NCBI GenBank assembly: GCA_021801255.1
Contig: JAJYYH010000036.1
Coordinates: 62,001 to 126,000, forward strand
DNA from: Pseudomonadota bacterium
GTDB taxonomy: Bacteria > Pseudomonadota > Alphaproteobacteria > Acetobacterales > Acetobacteraceae
Length of the DNA: 64,000 bases
Direction of reading: 5' to 3'
Made by a program: the position numbers and the translations under genes
Part shown: one piece after another, positions 24,614-32,753 of the stretch
Layout of the letters: every line of letters starts with the position of its first letter
Numbering within the stretch: the stretch's first letter is position 1
The notes under the pieces: generated by a model
Told to the model about the DNA's origin: nothing
What the model saw: the letters and a program-made list of their open reading frames with translations, nothing else
The model's database searches: none

Positions 24614-25505
24614 AGCGCGCCTGCTGGATCGCCGAGAGGATCCAGGCGCCCCCCGGTGCCCGCATGAACGTCCAAAGCTCGGTCGCGGTGACGCGCTCGG
24701 TGGCGCTGCCATCGACGATCCGCCCGGCGGCATCCCGTGTCGTATCGAGCATCGAGAACTGCATGGCGACGGTCGCGTAATCGCGCCCCTGTTCCGACCA
24801 CGCCTCGGCAAGATCACCGCGTTCGAGCCGCACGTCGCGCACCTCGTTGCGTACGCCCCGGCTGGCCTGATCGGCCAGTTGTTCGGCGAAATAGCCGCGC
24901 ATCTCGGGCGTCGCGAGGCGGCCGAGGGCGTCGAGGTCATGCGCGCTCCAGGCCGCCTGGATGGCCTGGAGGGATTGCTCGAAAGCGTGGAAATCGGCCG
25001 GGCCGATCGCCGGGCCACGGCTTCCGCCCATTCTGCCACCCATTGCGGCGGGGGCCACGCGCGGCGCCATCCCGGCCGGCATCAGGCGCGGGCCGACGAA
25101 GCGGCGGGCGAGAAAGCGCACCAGCCAGATGATCAGGATGATTTGCAGGAGGAAGCCGAAAAATCCGCCGAAACCACCCATCCCCCAGAAAAACCCGTGG
25201 CCGAGCAGCATCCCCATCAGCCCCGCGCCGAGGAAACCACCGAACAGGCCGGAGAGGAATGGATGGCCCGGCGCCATGCCGTAGCCATTCCCCGCGCCAT
25301 AGCCGGGGCTGCCGCGCGGCGTCATGCTGCGCTCGAGGGGTGCGGCGGAATAGGGCGAGGTGCCGGTTGCGGGCGGGGCCATGTAGGTGCGGCTGCCGCG
25401 ACTGCCCATCGAGGACGAACTGCCCGCCCGCGCCTCCGCCGCGATCGGGGAGAGCGCCCAGAGCGCAACCAGCAACGCGGCCAAAAGCAGACGTATCCGG
25501 CGCAT
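24612..25505 (-). CDS. Tim44-like domain protein
   Basis: A 297-residue protein. A signal or anchor (MRRIRLLLAALLVALWALSPIAA) leads into a Ser/Gly-rich segment, a glycine-rich hydrophobic stretch (GLFGGFLGAGLMGMLLGHGFFWGMGG), a helix (IILIIWLVRFLARRF), and a C-terminal Tim44-like NTF2-fold domain (FEQSLQAIQAAWSAHDLDALGRLATPEM...WTFMRAPGGAWILSAIQQ). Bacterial members are membrane-associated and poorly characterised. The ATG at 25505 is preceded by GGGAGA; an ATG 18 bases upstream is possible. The TAA stop overlaps the end of a dispersed repeat. Confidence 0.75.
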   Translation of the reverse strand: MRRIRLLLAALLVALWALSPIAAEARAGSSSSMGSRGSRTYMAPPATGTSPYSAAPLERSMTPRGSPGYGAGNGYGMAPGHPFLSGLFGGFLGAGLMGMLLGHGFFWGMGGFGGFFGFLLQIILIIWLVRFLARRFVGPRLMPAGMAPRVAPAAMGGRMGGSRGPAIGPADFHAFEQSLQAIQAAWSAHDLDALGRLATPEMRGYFAEQLADQASRGVRNEVRDVRLERGDLAEAWSEQGRDYATVAMQFSMLDTTRDAAGRIVDGSATERVTATELWTFMRAPGGAWILSAIQQAR

Positions 25506-25554
25506 CGCGCATCTCCCACGCATCAGGCGGATATAATGCGCGGGTGAGATGATT

Positions 25555-26886
25555 TCACGCCCCGGCGAGCGTCATTCCTTCAACGCGGAGCGTGGGGGCG
25601 TCGGTGCCGCGGCGGAAGCGCAGATCGTTGGCGGCGCGGAGATGGGAAAACATCTCGATCAGATTGCCGGCGATGGTGATTTCGGCGACCGGCTCGGCGA
25701 GCGCGCCATCGCGGATCATGAACCCGCTCGCCCCCCGGCTATAATCGCCGGTGAGGCCATTGATCCCCATGCCGATCAATTCGGTGACATAGAGGCCTTC
25801 GCGGATATCGGCCATCAAGGCGGCCGGGCTCGCCGCGCCGGGGGCGAGATAGAGATTGCTCGGCGCCGGACCGGGCGGGCCCGACGTGCCGCGCGCGGCG
25901 TGGCCGGTCGAGGCGAGGCCAAGCTGGCGGGCGCTCCGCAGATCGAGCAGCCAGGAGCGCAGCACGCCGTTTTCCACCAGGGTCGCGGGGGCGGTCGGAA
26001 GACCCTCGCCGTCGAACGGGCGAGAACGGAGGCCCCGCTTGCGGCGCGGATCGTCGTGGATGGTGATGCCGGCGGCAAAAACCGCCTGCCCCAGGCGATC
26101 CTTGAGAAAGCTGGTGCCGCGCGCGATGCTCGCGCCATTGATCGCACTCGCGAAATGCCCGAGCAGGCTCCCCGCCACGCGGGGATCATAGACCACCGGG
26201 AGGCGCGCGGTTTTCGGGCGTCGCGGGTTGAGCCGCGCCACCGCCCGCTCCCCCGCGGTGCGGCCGAGCATGGCCGGGTCTTCGAGGTCACCGGCATGGA
26301 CGGCGGAGGAAAAATCGTAGTCACGCTCCATCGCCGTGCCGGAACCCGCGAGCGCGGTGACGGAGACCCCGTGCGAACTCCGCGCGTAGGTGCCGGCAAA
26401 GCCCACCGAGGTGACGAGCGCGATCTCGCTCCGCCCATAGCTCGCCTCGGCGCCTTCCGAATTGGTGACGCCGGGCACCGCGAGGGCGGCTTCCTCGGCG
26501 GCGGCGGCGCGCGCGAGAAGGGTTGCGGTATCCGGCTCGACGGCATCGAGGAGATCGAGCGGGGCGGCGTCCGCGGGCGGCGCCGGGCGCTCGGCGAGGC
26601 CCGCAAAGGGGTCTTCGGGCACCACGCGGGCCATGGCTGTGGCGCGGGCGGCGAGTTCGGCAAACCCCGCCGGGTCGAGCGTACTCGCCGAGACGATCGC
26701 CGAGCGCCGGCCGATGAAAACCCGCAAGCCGAGATCGCGCGCCTCCGCCCGCTCGACATGCTCAAGCCGCCCGAGCCGGCGCTGCACCGAGACCGAGCCG
26801 CCGCGCACCAACACCGCATCCGCCGCGTCCGCCCCGGCGGCGCGGGCGGCGCGCAAGAGATCGGCCAGCGCCTCAAGCAGGTTCAT
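25555..26886 (-). CDS. pmbA: PmbA/TldD-family metalloprotease homologue
   Basis: A 443-residue protein of the TldD/PmbA family. TldD-PmbA heterodimers cleave unfolded peptides and mature some ribosomal peptides. N-terminal VLVRGGSVSVQRRLGRLEHVERAEARDLGLRVFIG and C-terminal FMIRDGALAEPVAEITIAGNLIEMF are typical. The zinc motif HExxxH of TldD is absent, consistent with the PmbA subunit; no tldD is adjacent. Its start overlaps the preceding M16 peptidase stop by 4 bases, so the two are translationally coupled. Confidence 0.85.
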   Translation of the reverse strand: MNLLEALADLLRAARAAGADAADAVLVRGGSVSVQRRLGRLEHVERAEARDLGLRVFIGRRSAIVSASTLDPAGFAELAARATAMARVVPEDPFAGLAERPAPPADAAPLDLLDAVEPDTATLLARAAAAEEAALAVPGVTNSEGAEASYGRSEIALVTSVGFAGTYARSSHGVSVTALAGSGTAMERDYDFSSAVHAGDLEDPAMLGRTAGERAVARLNPRRPKTARLPVVYDPRVAGSLLGHFASAINGASIARGTSFLKDRLGQAVFAAGITIHDDPRRKRGLRSRPFDGEGLPTAPATLVENGVLRSWLLDLRSARQLGLASTGHAARGTSGPPGPAPSNLYLAPGAASPAALMADIREGLYVTELIGMGINGLTGDYSRGASGFMIRDGALAEPVAEITIAGNLIEMFSHLRAANDLRFRRGTDAPTLRVEGMTLAGA

Positions 26887-28148
26887 GCCGCGAGAAGCTC
26901 GGCGATCGCCGCCACGCCGGGCACCCGCCCGATCGGGCCGAGGGCTGCCAGCGTCGGCGCGGCGCGGAACAGGCGGCGCGCGGTGCGCTCGATATCGGCG
27001 ATGGTGACGGCGCTGATCCGCGCCACCGTCTCTTCGGTCGGGATCACCCGGCCGAAAACCTGCAACTGGCGGGCGAGATGCTCGGCGCGCGCCCCGGTGC
27101 TCTCGAGCGACATCAAGACACTCGCCTTGACCTGGGCGCGGGCGCGGGCAAGCTCCGCTTCCCCCACCTGATCCTGCACCTTGCGCAGCTCACCGAGCGC
27201 GACCGGCAGCAATTCCGCCGCTTCCTTCTCGCCGGTGCCGGCATAGACGCCAAACAGCCCGCCATCCGCATAGGGCGCGGTGAAGGAATAGATCGAATAG
27301 ACCAGACCACGCTTCTCGCGCACTTCCTGGAACAGCCGCGACGACATCCCCCCGCCGAGCAGGGTGGAAAGCAGGAGGGCCGCGTAATAATCGGGATCGC
27401 TGTAGGCGAGGCCGGGAAAGCCGAGCACGATATGCGCCTGATCGAGATCGCGCGCCTCGCGGAACTCGCCGCCCCGGTAGCGCGCCGCCGCCGCCACGAT
27501 GCCGGGGCGCGCCGGCAGGTCGGCGAAGTGACGGCGCACCAGCGCCACCACCTCCGCGTGCTCCAGCGCCCCGGCGGCGGCGATCACCGTGTTCTCCCCG
27601 GCATAGTGCCGCGCCATGTACTCGACGAGCGTCGCGCGCGGCATGGCGCGGATGATCGCCTCGCGCCCCAGCGTCGGGCGCCCCATCGGCTGGTCGGGGA
27701 AGGCAGTTTCCTGGAAATGGTCGAAAATGATGTCGTCGGGCGTGTCGTTGGCCTGACCGATTTCCTGGAGGATGACGCCGCGCTCGCGCTCCAGCTCCTC
27801 GGGCACGAAGGCGCTGTGGCAGAGAATATCGCCGATGATATCGATGCCGAGCGGCAGATCCTCCTTGAGCAGCTTGACGTAATAGGCGGTCTGCTCGCGC
27901 GCGGTATAGGCGTTGATATGCCCGCCGACCGCCTCGATCTCCTCGGCGATCTCGGCGGCGCTGCGTCGCTCCGTGCCCTTGAACGCCATGTGTTCAAGGA
28001 AATGCGAGACGCCGTTTTCCGCCGCCGCCTCATGGCGGGTACCGGTGCCGACATAGGCGCCGAAGGAGACGGTCTCGACCCGCTCCATGCGCTCGGTGAC
28101 GATGGTCAGGCCATTTTCCAGCCGGGTGAGCCGAATCGCATCGCTCAT
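26883..28148 (-). CDS. M16-family zinc peptidase (processing-peptidase-like)
   Basis: A 421-residue protein with the inverted zinc motif HFLEH and downstream glutamates in EEIEAVGGHINAYTAREQTAYY, the M16 (pitrilysin/mitochondrial processing peptidase) active site. GGGMSSRLFQEVREKRGLVYSIYSF is the conserved C-terminal-half motif. It probably cleaves peptides in the cytosol or periplasm; no signal peptide is seen. The ATG at 28148 overlaps the end of thrC by one base. The thrC-M16-pmbA order suggests one transcript. Confidence 0.87.
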   Translation of the reverse strand: MSDAIRLTRLENGLTIVTERMERVETVSFGAYVGTGTRHEAAAENGVSHFLEHMAFKGTERRSAAEIAEEIEAVGGHINAYTAREQTAYYVKLLKEDLPLGIDIIGDILCHSAFVPEELERERGVILQEIGQANDTPDDIIFDHFQETAFPDQPMGRPTLGREAIIRAMPRATLVEYMARHYAGENTVIAAAGALEHAEVVALVRRHFADLPARPGIVAAAARYRGGEFREARDLDQAHIVLGFPGLAYSDPDYYAALLLSTLLGGGMSSRLFQEVREKRGLVYSIYSFTAPYADGGLFGVYAGTGEKEAAELLPVALGELRKVQDQVGEAELARARAQVKASVLMSLESTGARAEHLARQLQVFGRVIPTEETVARISAVTIADIERTARRLFRAAPTLAALGPIGRVPGVAAIAELLAA

Positions 28149-29566
28149 TACTCTGCTATCCCTTTGGGGCTATTTCTTTGGGCGAAGGCGCTGATCAGCG
28201 ATTCGACCAGCGCGAGGTCGGGCGGCGCCTCGGTCATCGCTTCCTGCCGTTCATATAGGTCGGCGAGCGGCTTGGGGAGAGGCGGGCGGAGTCCGGTCGC
28301 GCGTTCCATCGCATCGGGGAATTTCGCCGGATGCGCGGTTGCCATGGCGATCATCGGCACGCTCGGCCCCGCCGGGTGGGCGCGCGCGGCGGCGATGCCA
28401 ATGGCGCTATGCGGGTCGGCGAGGTAGCCGGCCTCGGTGGCGAGACGGCGGATTTCCGCCTCCGTCCCGCGATCGTCGAGGCGAAAGCCGAAAAAGAGGC
28501 GCCGCGCCCGCCGCCACGCTGCCTCCGGCACCGCCATCCGGCCCTGGGCGCGGAAATCCCGCATGATCGCCGCGGTCGCGCCGGCGTCGCGGTCGAGCAG
28601 CTCGAACAGCAGCCGCTCGAAATTCGAGCTCACGGCGATATCCATGCTCGGCGACAGGCTGGGCTCGACCGGGCGCAGCGACATGTCGTTGCCGGCGAGG
28701 AAGCGCGCCAGGATGTCGTTGCGGTTGGCGCCGACGACGAGGCGGACGATCGGCAGACCCATGCGGCGAGCGGCGAAGGCGGCGAAGACATTGCCGAAAT
28801 TCCCGGTCGGCACCGCGAACGCGACCTCGCGCTCGGGCGCGCCGAGGGCGAGCGCGGTTGCGACATAATAGGGGATCTGCGCCGCGATGCGCGCCCAGTT
28901 GATGGAATTCACCGCCGAGAGCTGGTGGGCGCGGCGAAACGGCGCGTCGGCAAACATCGCCTTGACCAGATCCTGGCAGTCATCGAACGTGCCGGTGATC
29001 GCGAGATTGAGCACGTTCGGGGCGCGGACCGTCGTCATCTGGCGGCGCTGGATGTCGCTGGTGCGGCCCTTGGGGTGGAGGATCGCGATGCGGAGGCGGG
29101 CGCGGTCATGGCAGGCGGCGATCGCCGCCGAGCCGGTATCGCCCGAGGTCGCGCCGATCAGGGTGAGGCGCTGATCGCGCGCCGCCAGCACGTGATCGAA
29201 GAACCGGCCGAGCAATTGCAGCGCGAAATCCTTGAACGCCAGCGTCGGGCCATGAAACAGCTCGGCGGCGAAGAGCTGCGGCGCGAGCTGCACCAGCGGC
29301 ACCGTCGCCGGGTGGCGGAAATCGCGATAGGCGTCGCGGCAGAGGGCTTCGACGGTCGCGAACGGGATCGCCTCGCCGACAAAGGGGGCCAACACGCGGG
29401 CGGCGAGGTCGGGATAGGCCAGGCCACGCAAGGCCCGCCATTCGGAGGGGGAGAAAAACGGCCAGGCGGAAGGCACGTAAAGCCCGCCGTCCTCGGCGAG
29501 CCCGGCGAGCAGCACCTCGGCGAAATCACAGACCGGGGCACCGCCGCGGGTGGAGACATAGCGCAT
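28148..29566 (-). CDS. thrC: Threonine synthase
   Basis: A 472-residue PLP enzyme that converts O-phosphohomoserine to threonine. The N-terminus MRYVSTRGGAPVCDFAEVLLAGLAEDGGLYVP is the fold-type II ThrC signature of the long bacterial type. PLP-binding features include HGPTLAFKDFALQLLGRFF (the lysine in FKD) and LIGATSGDTGSAAI, with FAVPTGNFGNVFAAF later. Length matches the family. It leads a minus-strand group with the M16 peptidase and pmbA. Confidence 0.92.
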   Translation of the reverse strand: MRYVSTRGGAPVCDFAEVLLAGLAEDGGLYVPSAWPFFSPSEWRALRGLAYPDLAARVLAPFVGEAIPFATVEALCRDAYRDFRHPATVPLVQLAPQLFAAELFHGPTLAFKDFALQLLGRFFDHVLAARDQRLTLIGATSGDTGSAAIAACHDRARLRIAILHPKGRTSDIQRRQMTTVRAPNVLNLAITGTFDDCQDLVKAMFADAPFRRAHQLSAVNSINWARIAAQIPYYVATALALGAPEREVAFAVPTGNFGNVFAAFAARRMGLPIVRLVVGANRNDILARFLAGNDMSLRPVEPSLSPSMDIAVSSNFERLLFELLDRDAGATAAIMRDFRAQGRMAVPEAAWRRARRLFFGFRLDDRGTEAEIRRLATEAGYLADPHSAIGIAAARAHPAGPSVPMIAMATAHPAKFPDAMERATGLRPPLPKPLADLYERQEAMTEAPPDLALVESLISAFAQRNSPKGIAE

Positions 29567-29626
29567 GGCGCGAGCCTAGCAGGTGAGGCGGCCAGCGACA
29601 AAACCCGCGGCGCGGCGCCGTTCAGC

Positions 29627-29644
29627 GCCTGAAAATCAATCGAA
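29627..29644 (-). repeat. Isolated copy of an 18-bp motif shared with the 32.5-kb tandem repeat
   Basis: GCCTGAAAATCAATCGAA here is the exact reverse complement of TTCGATTGATTTTCAGGC, which forms the right end of both units of the tandem repeat at 32511-32711. No hairpin arms flank it here, so this may be a remnant of the same element between thrC and the NDUFA12-type gene. Confidence 0.55.
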
Positions 29645-29793
29645 ATCGCCGCCCGCCATCATCTTGCGCATGGGGCTATCCTGCGCACGGGGGATTTTGG
29701 GGGGGAATATCCGTGAGGCCACAACATGCTGTGGATGAAGGGCCCCACCCGCCCAAGGTGGACCGGCGCCGCCGGGATCGGTATATCGGGCGC

Positions 29794-30147
29794 ATGAATC
29801 TGATCCACCGGCTGATCATCACCTTCCGTGGCCGCCCGATCGGGCGCGACGGGCTCGGCAACCAGTATTTCGAGGAGCGCCATCCGCGCCCCGGCCAGCG
29901 CGCGCGGCGCTGGGTGATCTATCAGGGCGACGATGACGCCTCGCGCGTGCCGCCCGAATGGCATGCCTGGCTGCACCATCTGACGGACGCGCCGCTCGCC
30001 GAGACCGCGCGGCGGCCCTGGCAGAAGCCGCACGAGCCCAACCACACCGGCACCCTTGCCGGCTATCGCCCGCCGGGGCATGACTATCTGGGTGGCGCGC
30101 GGGCCCCCGCCAGCGGCGATTACGAGGCCTGGAACCCAGGGAGCTAG
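29794..30147 (+). CDS. NDUFA12-type NADH:ubiquinone oxidoreductase accessory subunit
   Basis: A 117-residue protein of the NDUFA12/B17.2 family, a supernumerary complex I subunit found in alphaproteobacteria and mitochondria. Recognisable are RPIGRDGLGNQYFEER, RRWVIYQGDDDASRVPPEWHAWLHH and the C-terminal PWQKPHEPNHTGT...YRPPGH. The ATG at 29794 (MNLIHRLIITFRG) is chosen over the track start, whose upstream residues are basic and atypical. It precedes mlaD by 8 bases. Confidence 0.87.
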   Translation: MNLIHRLIITFRGRPIGRDGLGNQYFEERHPRPGQRARRWVIYQGDDDASRVPPEWHAWLHHLTDAPLAETARRPWQKPHEPNHTGTLAGYRPPGHDYLGGARAPASGDYEAWNPGS

Positions 30148-30155
30148 GCCGCTTC

Positions 30156-30692
30156 ATGGCACGTCGCAATCTCACCGAATTCCTCACCGGGGCGTCGGTG
30201 CTCGTGGTCGCGGGCGGGTTTTTCGCCTACGCCATGGTGCATTCCGGGCGCAGCGTCGCGGGCGGCTATCCGCTCCACGCAAAATTCGAACGCATCGACG
30301 GGCTCGGCGTCGGCTCGGATGTGCGCATCGCCGGGGTCAAGGTCGGCCGCGTGACGGCGGCCACCATCGATCCCAAAACCTTCGAGGCGGTGGTGACCCT
30401 GAGCGTCGCCGACAACATCAAGCTGCCCGCCGATTCCGGCGCCGTCATCACCAGCGATGGTCTGCTCGGGGGAAAATATCTCTCGCTCTCGCCGGGCGGG
30501 GAGGACCGGCTGCTGGCCCCGGGCGGCACCATCACGGTGACGCAATCCTCGATCAATATCGAGGATCTGCTTGGCAAATTCGTCTTTTCCATGGCCAATA
30601 TGGGCAACGCCAGCAAGCCGGAGGGGAATAAGCCGGAGGGGGCGAAAGCCGGGGAAGACGGTCTTTCCGGCGGGGCGCCAGCGAAGCCATGA
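30156..30692 (+). CDS. mlaD: MlaD-like outer-membrane lipid asymmetry protein
   Basis: A 178-residue MCE protein. One N-terminal helix (TEFLTGASVLVVAGGFFAYAMV) is followed by a single MCE domain (YPLHAKFERIDGLGVGSDVRIAGVKVGRVTAATID and TSDGLLGGKYLSLSPGG). MlaD hexamers sit on the MlaFE ABC transporter and carry phospholipids across the periplasm. The other mla genes are not nearby. It overlaps the DUF2155 gene by 4 bases. An NDUFA12-mlaD-DUF2155 arrangement recurs in alphaproteobacteria. Confidence 0.87.
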   Translation: MARRNLTEFLTGASVLVVAGGFFAYAMVHSGRSVAGGYPLHAKFERIDGLGVGSDVRIAGVKVGRVTAATIDPKTFEAVVTLSVADNIKLPADSGAVITSDGLLGGKYLSLSPGGEDRLLAPGGTITVTQSSINIEDLLGKFVFSMANMGNASKPEGNKPEGAKAGEDGLSGGAPAKP

Positions 30693-31300
30693 AGCCGCCC
30701 TGGCGCGCCTCCCGGCTCGCGCTCTGCGCCGCTCTCGCCGTCCCGATCATGGCCGGGGCCCAAAGTCCCCCCGGCGCGCCGCGTTCGCTCGCGCCTGATC
30801 CCACCCCACCCGCGCCCGATACCACCCCACCCGATACGACCGGGCCCGATGCCATCCAAAGCGAACCGCTGGCGCCTCCGGCAACGGCCTCGCCCGATCC
30901 CCTGACCAGCCCGGCGCCGGCCACCGCGACAGCGTCCCCCACCGCCAACCCCTCCTCCACCAATCCGCCGCCCGGCGCGGCCGGCCCGCCGGGGCTGCTC
31001 TCGCCTGATTGGCAGCCGCGCCAGGCGGCTGAGTTGCAGGCGCTGGACAAGGTCGATGCGCGGGTCGAGCGGCTGGTCGTGCCGGTCGGCCAGAGCGCGC
31101 GCTTCGGCGCCCTCGAGATTACCGTGCGCGCCTGTGTGGTGCGCCCGCCCGATCAGGCGAGCGATGCCGCCTCTCTGTTGCAAATCAGCGATCCACATCC
31201 CGGCGCGCCGGGTTTTTCGGGCTGGATGCTAGCCGCCGAACCCGCGCTCGGCCTGCTCGAACACCCGATCTATGACATCCGGGTGCTGGGATGCCGCTGA
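30689..31300 (+). CDS. DUF2155-domain secreted protein
   Basis: A 203-residue protein with a probable signal peptide (LALCAALAVPIMAGAQS), a Pro/Thr/Ala-rich linker (about residues 25-95), and a C-terminal DUF2155 domain (ALDKVDARVERLVVPVGQSARFGALEITVRAC, GFSGWMLAAEPALGLLEHPIYDIRVLGC). Two cysteines could form a disulfide. Function is unknown; the family is alphaproteobacterial and usually lies by NDUFA12 and mlaD. Overlaps mlaD at its start and otsB at its end. Confidence 0.82.
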   Translation: MKPPWRASRLALCAALAVPIMAGAQSPPGAPRSLAPDPTPPAPDTTPPDTTGPDAIQSEPLAPPATASPDPLTSPAPATATASPTANPSSTNPPPGAAGPPGLLSPDWQPRQAAELQALDKVDARVERLVVPVGQSARFGALEITVRACVVRPPDQASDAASLLQISDPHPGAPGFSGWMLAAEPALGLLEHPIYDIRVLGCR

Positions 31301-32019
31301 ACGCCGCCGCGCTCGCCGCCCTGCCCGCGCCCGAGCGCCTCGCCCTGCTGCTCGACTTCGATGGCACGCTGGTCGAGATCGCACCACGCCCCGAGGCGGT
31401 CGTGGTGCCCGCCGGCCTCTCGGCGCTGCTCGCCCGCCTCGCCGCCCGGCTGGGGGGCGCGCTCGCGGTGGTGAGCGGCCGCCCGCTCGGCGATCTCGAC
31501 CGCTTCCTGCCCGGCCTGCCAGCGGCACTCGCCGGCGAGCATGGCGGGGTGTTCCGCATGAGCCCCGAGGCCGCGCCGTGCCGCCCCGACCTGCCGGACC
31601 CGCCCGCCGCCTGGCGCGCCGCCGCCGCCGACCTCGCCGCGCGCCATCCCGGCGTGCTCTATGAGCCGAAAGCCCGGGGCTTCGTGCTGCACTATCGCGC
31701 CGTGCCGGAGCTCGCCGAACCCCTGCGCGCGGCCCTGGCCGCGCTGATCACGCCGCGCTGCGCCGATTTCGCGCTGCTGCCCTCGCACATGGCCTGGGAA
31801 GTCCGCCCGCGCGGCGCCGACAAGGGCAGCGCCGTCGCCAAACTCCTGGCCGCGCCTGCTTTCCGTGGCCGCCTGCCGGTTTTCATCGGCGATGACGTGA
31901 CCGACGCGGATGGCATGCAGGCCGCCCGCGCCGCCGGCGGCGCCGGGTTGTTCGTCGCCGAGACCTTCGGCGATCCCGCAGGCGTGCGGCGCTGGCTCGC
32001 CGACCTCGCCGGCACGTGA
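31291..32019 (+). CDS. otsB: Trehalose-6-phosphate phosphatase
   Basis: A 242-residue HAD-superfamily phosphatase: DFDGTLVEIAPRPEAV (nucleophile aspartate), VVSGRPLGDLDRFLPG and GDDVTDADGM. These are OtsB signatures; the product would be trehalose, an osmolyte. No otsA lies in the window, so partner synthesis must be elsewhere or the enzyme may act on another sugar phosphate. It overlaps the DUF2155 gene by 10 bases and ridA follows 30 bases later. Confidence 0.87.
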   Translation: MPLNAAALAALPAPERLALLLDFDGTLVEIAPRPEAVVVPAGLSALLARLAARLGGALAVVSGRPLGDLDRFLPGLPAALAGEHGGVFRMSPEAAPCRPDLPDPPAAWRAAAADLAARHPGVLYEPKARGFVLHYRAVPELAEPLRAALAALITPRCADFALLPSHMAWEVRPRGADKGSAVAKLLAAPAFRGRLPVFIGDDVTDADGMQAARAAGGAGLFVAETFGDPAGVRRWLADLAGT

Positions 32020-32049
32020 AAGATTGGCGCTTGAGATAAGGAGTCCGCC

Positions 32050-32514
32050 ATGTCTGGACGTATCGACGCCCGCCTCGAAGCCCTCGGCATCACGCTGCCC
32101 ACCCCGGCCGCGCCGGTTGCCAATTATGTGCCTTTTGTCGTGACCGGCGCGCTCGTGCTGATCTCGGGCCAGGGGCCGATCGCGCCTGAGCGGCGCATTC
32201 TCGGCCAACTCGGCGCCGGGCTCGACATCGCCGCGGGGCGCCTGGCGGCGCGGCTCTGTTTCATCAACCTGCTCGCGCAACTGCGCGCGGCTTGCGGGGG
32301 CGATCTCGACCGGGTGCGCCGGGTGGTGCGGCTCGGCGGCTTCATCGCCGCGACCGCCGCGTTCACCGCCCATGCCGAGGTGATGAACGGCGCCTCCGAC
32401 CTCGCCGTCGAGGTCTTCGGCGAGGCCGGGCGGCACGCCCGCACCACCGTCGGCGTGCCCTCGCTACCACTCGATTTCGCGGTCGAGGTGGAGGGCATGT
32501 TCGAGATTGCCTGA
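32050..32514 (+). CDS. RidA-family protein (YjgF/YER057c/UK114)
   Basis: A 154-residue protein of the RidA superfamily, longer subgroup. GALVLISGQGPI and RLCFINLLAQLRAACGGDLDRVRRVVRLGGFIAA contain the conserved core and an arginine near the expected catalytic position. Members deaminate reactive enamine/imine intermediates. An AAGGAG Shine-Dalgarno lies upstream of the ATG. Its TGA stop lies inside the first unit of the tandem hairpin repeat. Confidence 0.82.
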   Translation: MSGRIDARLEALGITLPTPAAPVANYVPFVVTGALVLISGQGPIAPERRILGQLGAGLDIAAGRLAARLCFINLLAQLRAACGGDLDRVRRVVRLGGFIAATAAFTAHAEVMNGASDLAVEVFGEAGRHARTTVGVPSLPLDFAVEVEGMFEIA

Positions 32515-32711
32515 GAGTTTGAAAAAGAATGCCCTCTTGCCCGGGAATCGACGGGGAAAAACCAATGTTTTCAGAGGGCATTCTTGTTCAAGTTCGATTG
32601 ATTTTCAGGCTCTGAGAGTTTGAAAAAGAATGCCCTTTTGCTCGGAAATCGACGAGAAAACCCAATGTTTTCAGAGGGCATTCTTGTTCAAGTTCGATTG
32701 ATTTTCAGGCT
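32511..32711 (+). repeat. Tandem duplication of a ~101-bp hairpin element
   Basis: Two units (32511-32611, 32612-32711) begin CTGAGAGTTTGAAAAAGAA and end GATTGATTTTCAGGCT. In unit 1, 19-nt arms TTGAAAAAGAATGCCCTCT and AGAGGGCATTCTTGTTCAA are inverted repeats with a single mismatch, around a loop of about 37 nt; unit 2 has one more change (CCCTTT). Units differ by a few substitutions and one base. The RidA stop codon is within the first unit. Each unit could fold as a strong hairpin and act as a terminator or mobile palindrome. Confidence 0.85.
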
Positions 32712-32753
32712 CTGATCTCTTTTTTTCCGGTCCGGAGGCGCCACATTTCCGCC

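Noticed and set aside
32511-32711. Possible CRISPR array
   Set aside because: Only two units, adjacent without spacers, each internally palindromic over its whole length; no cas genes.
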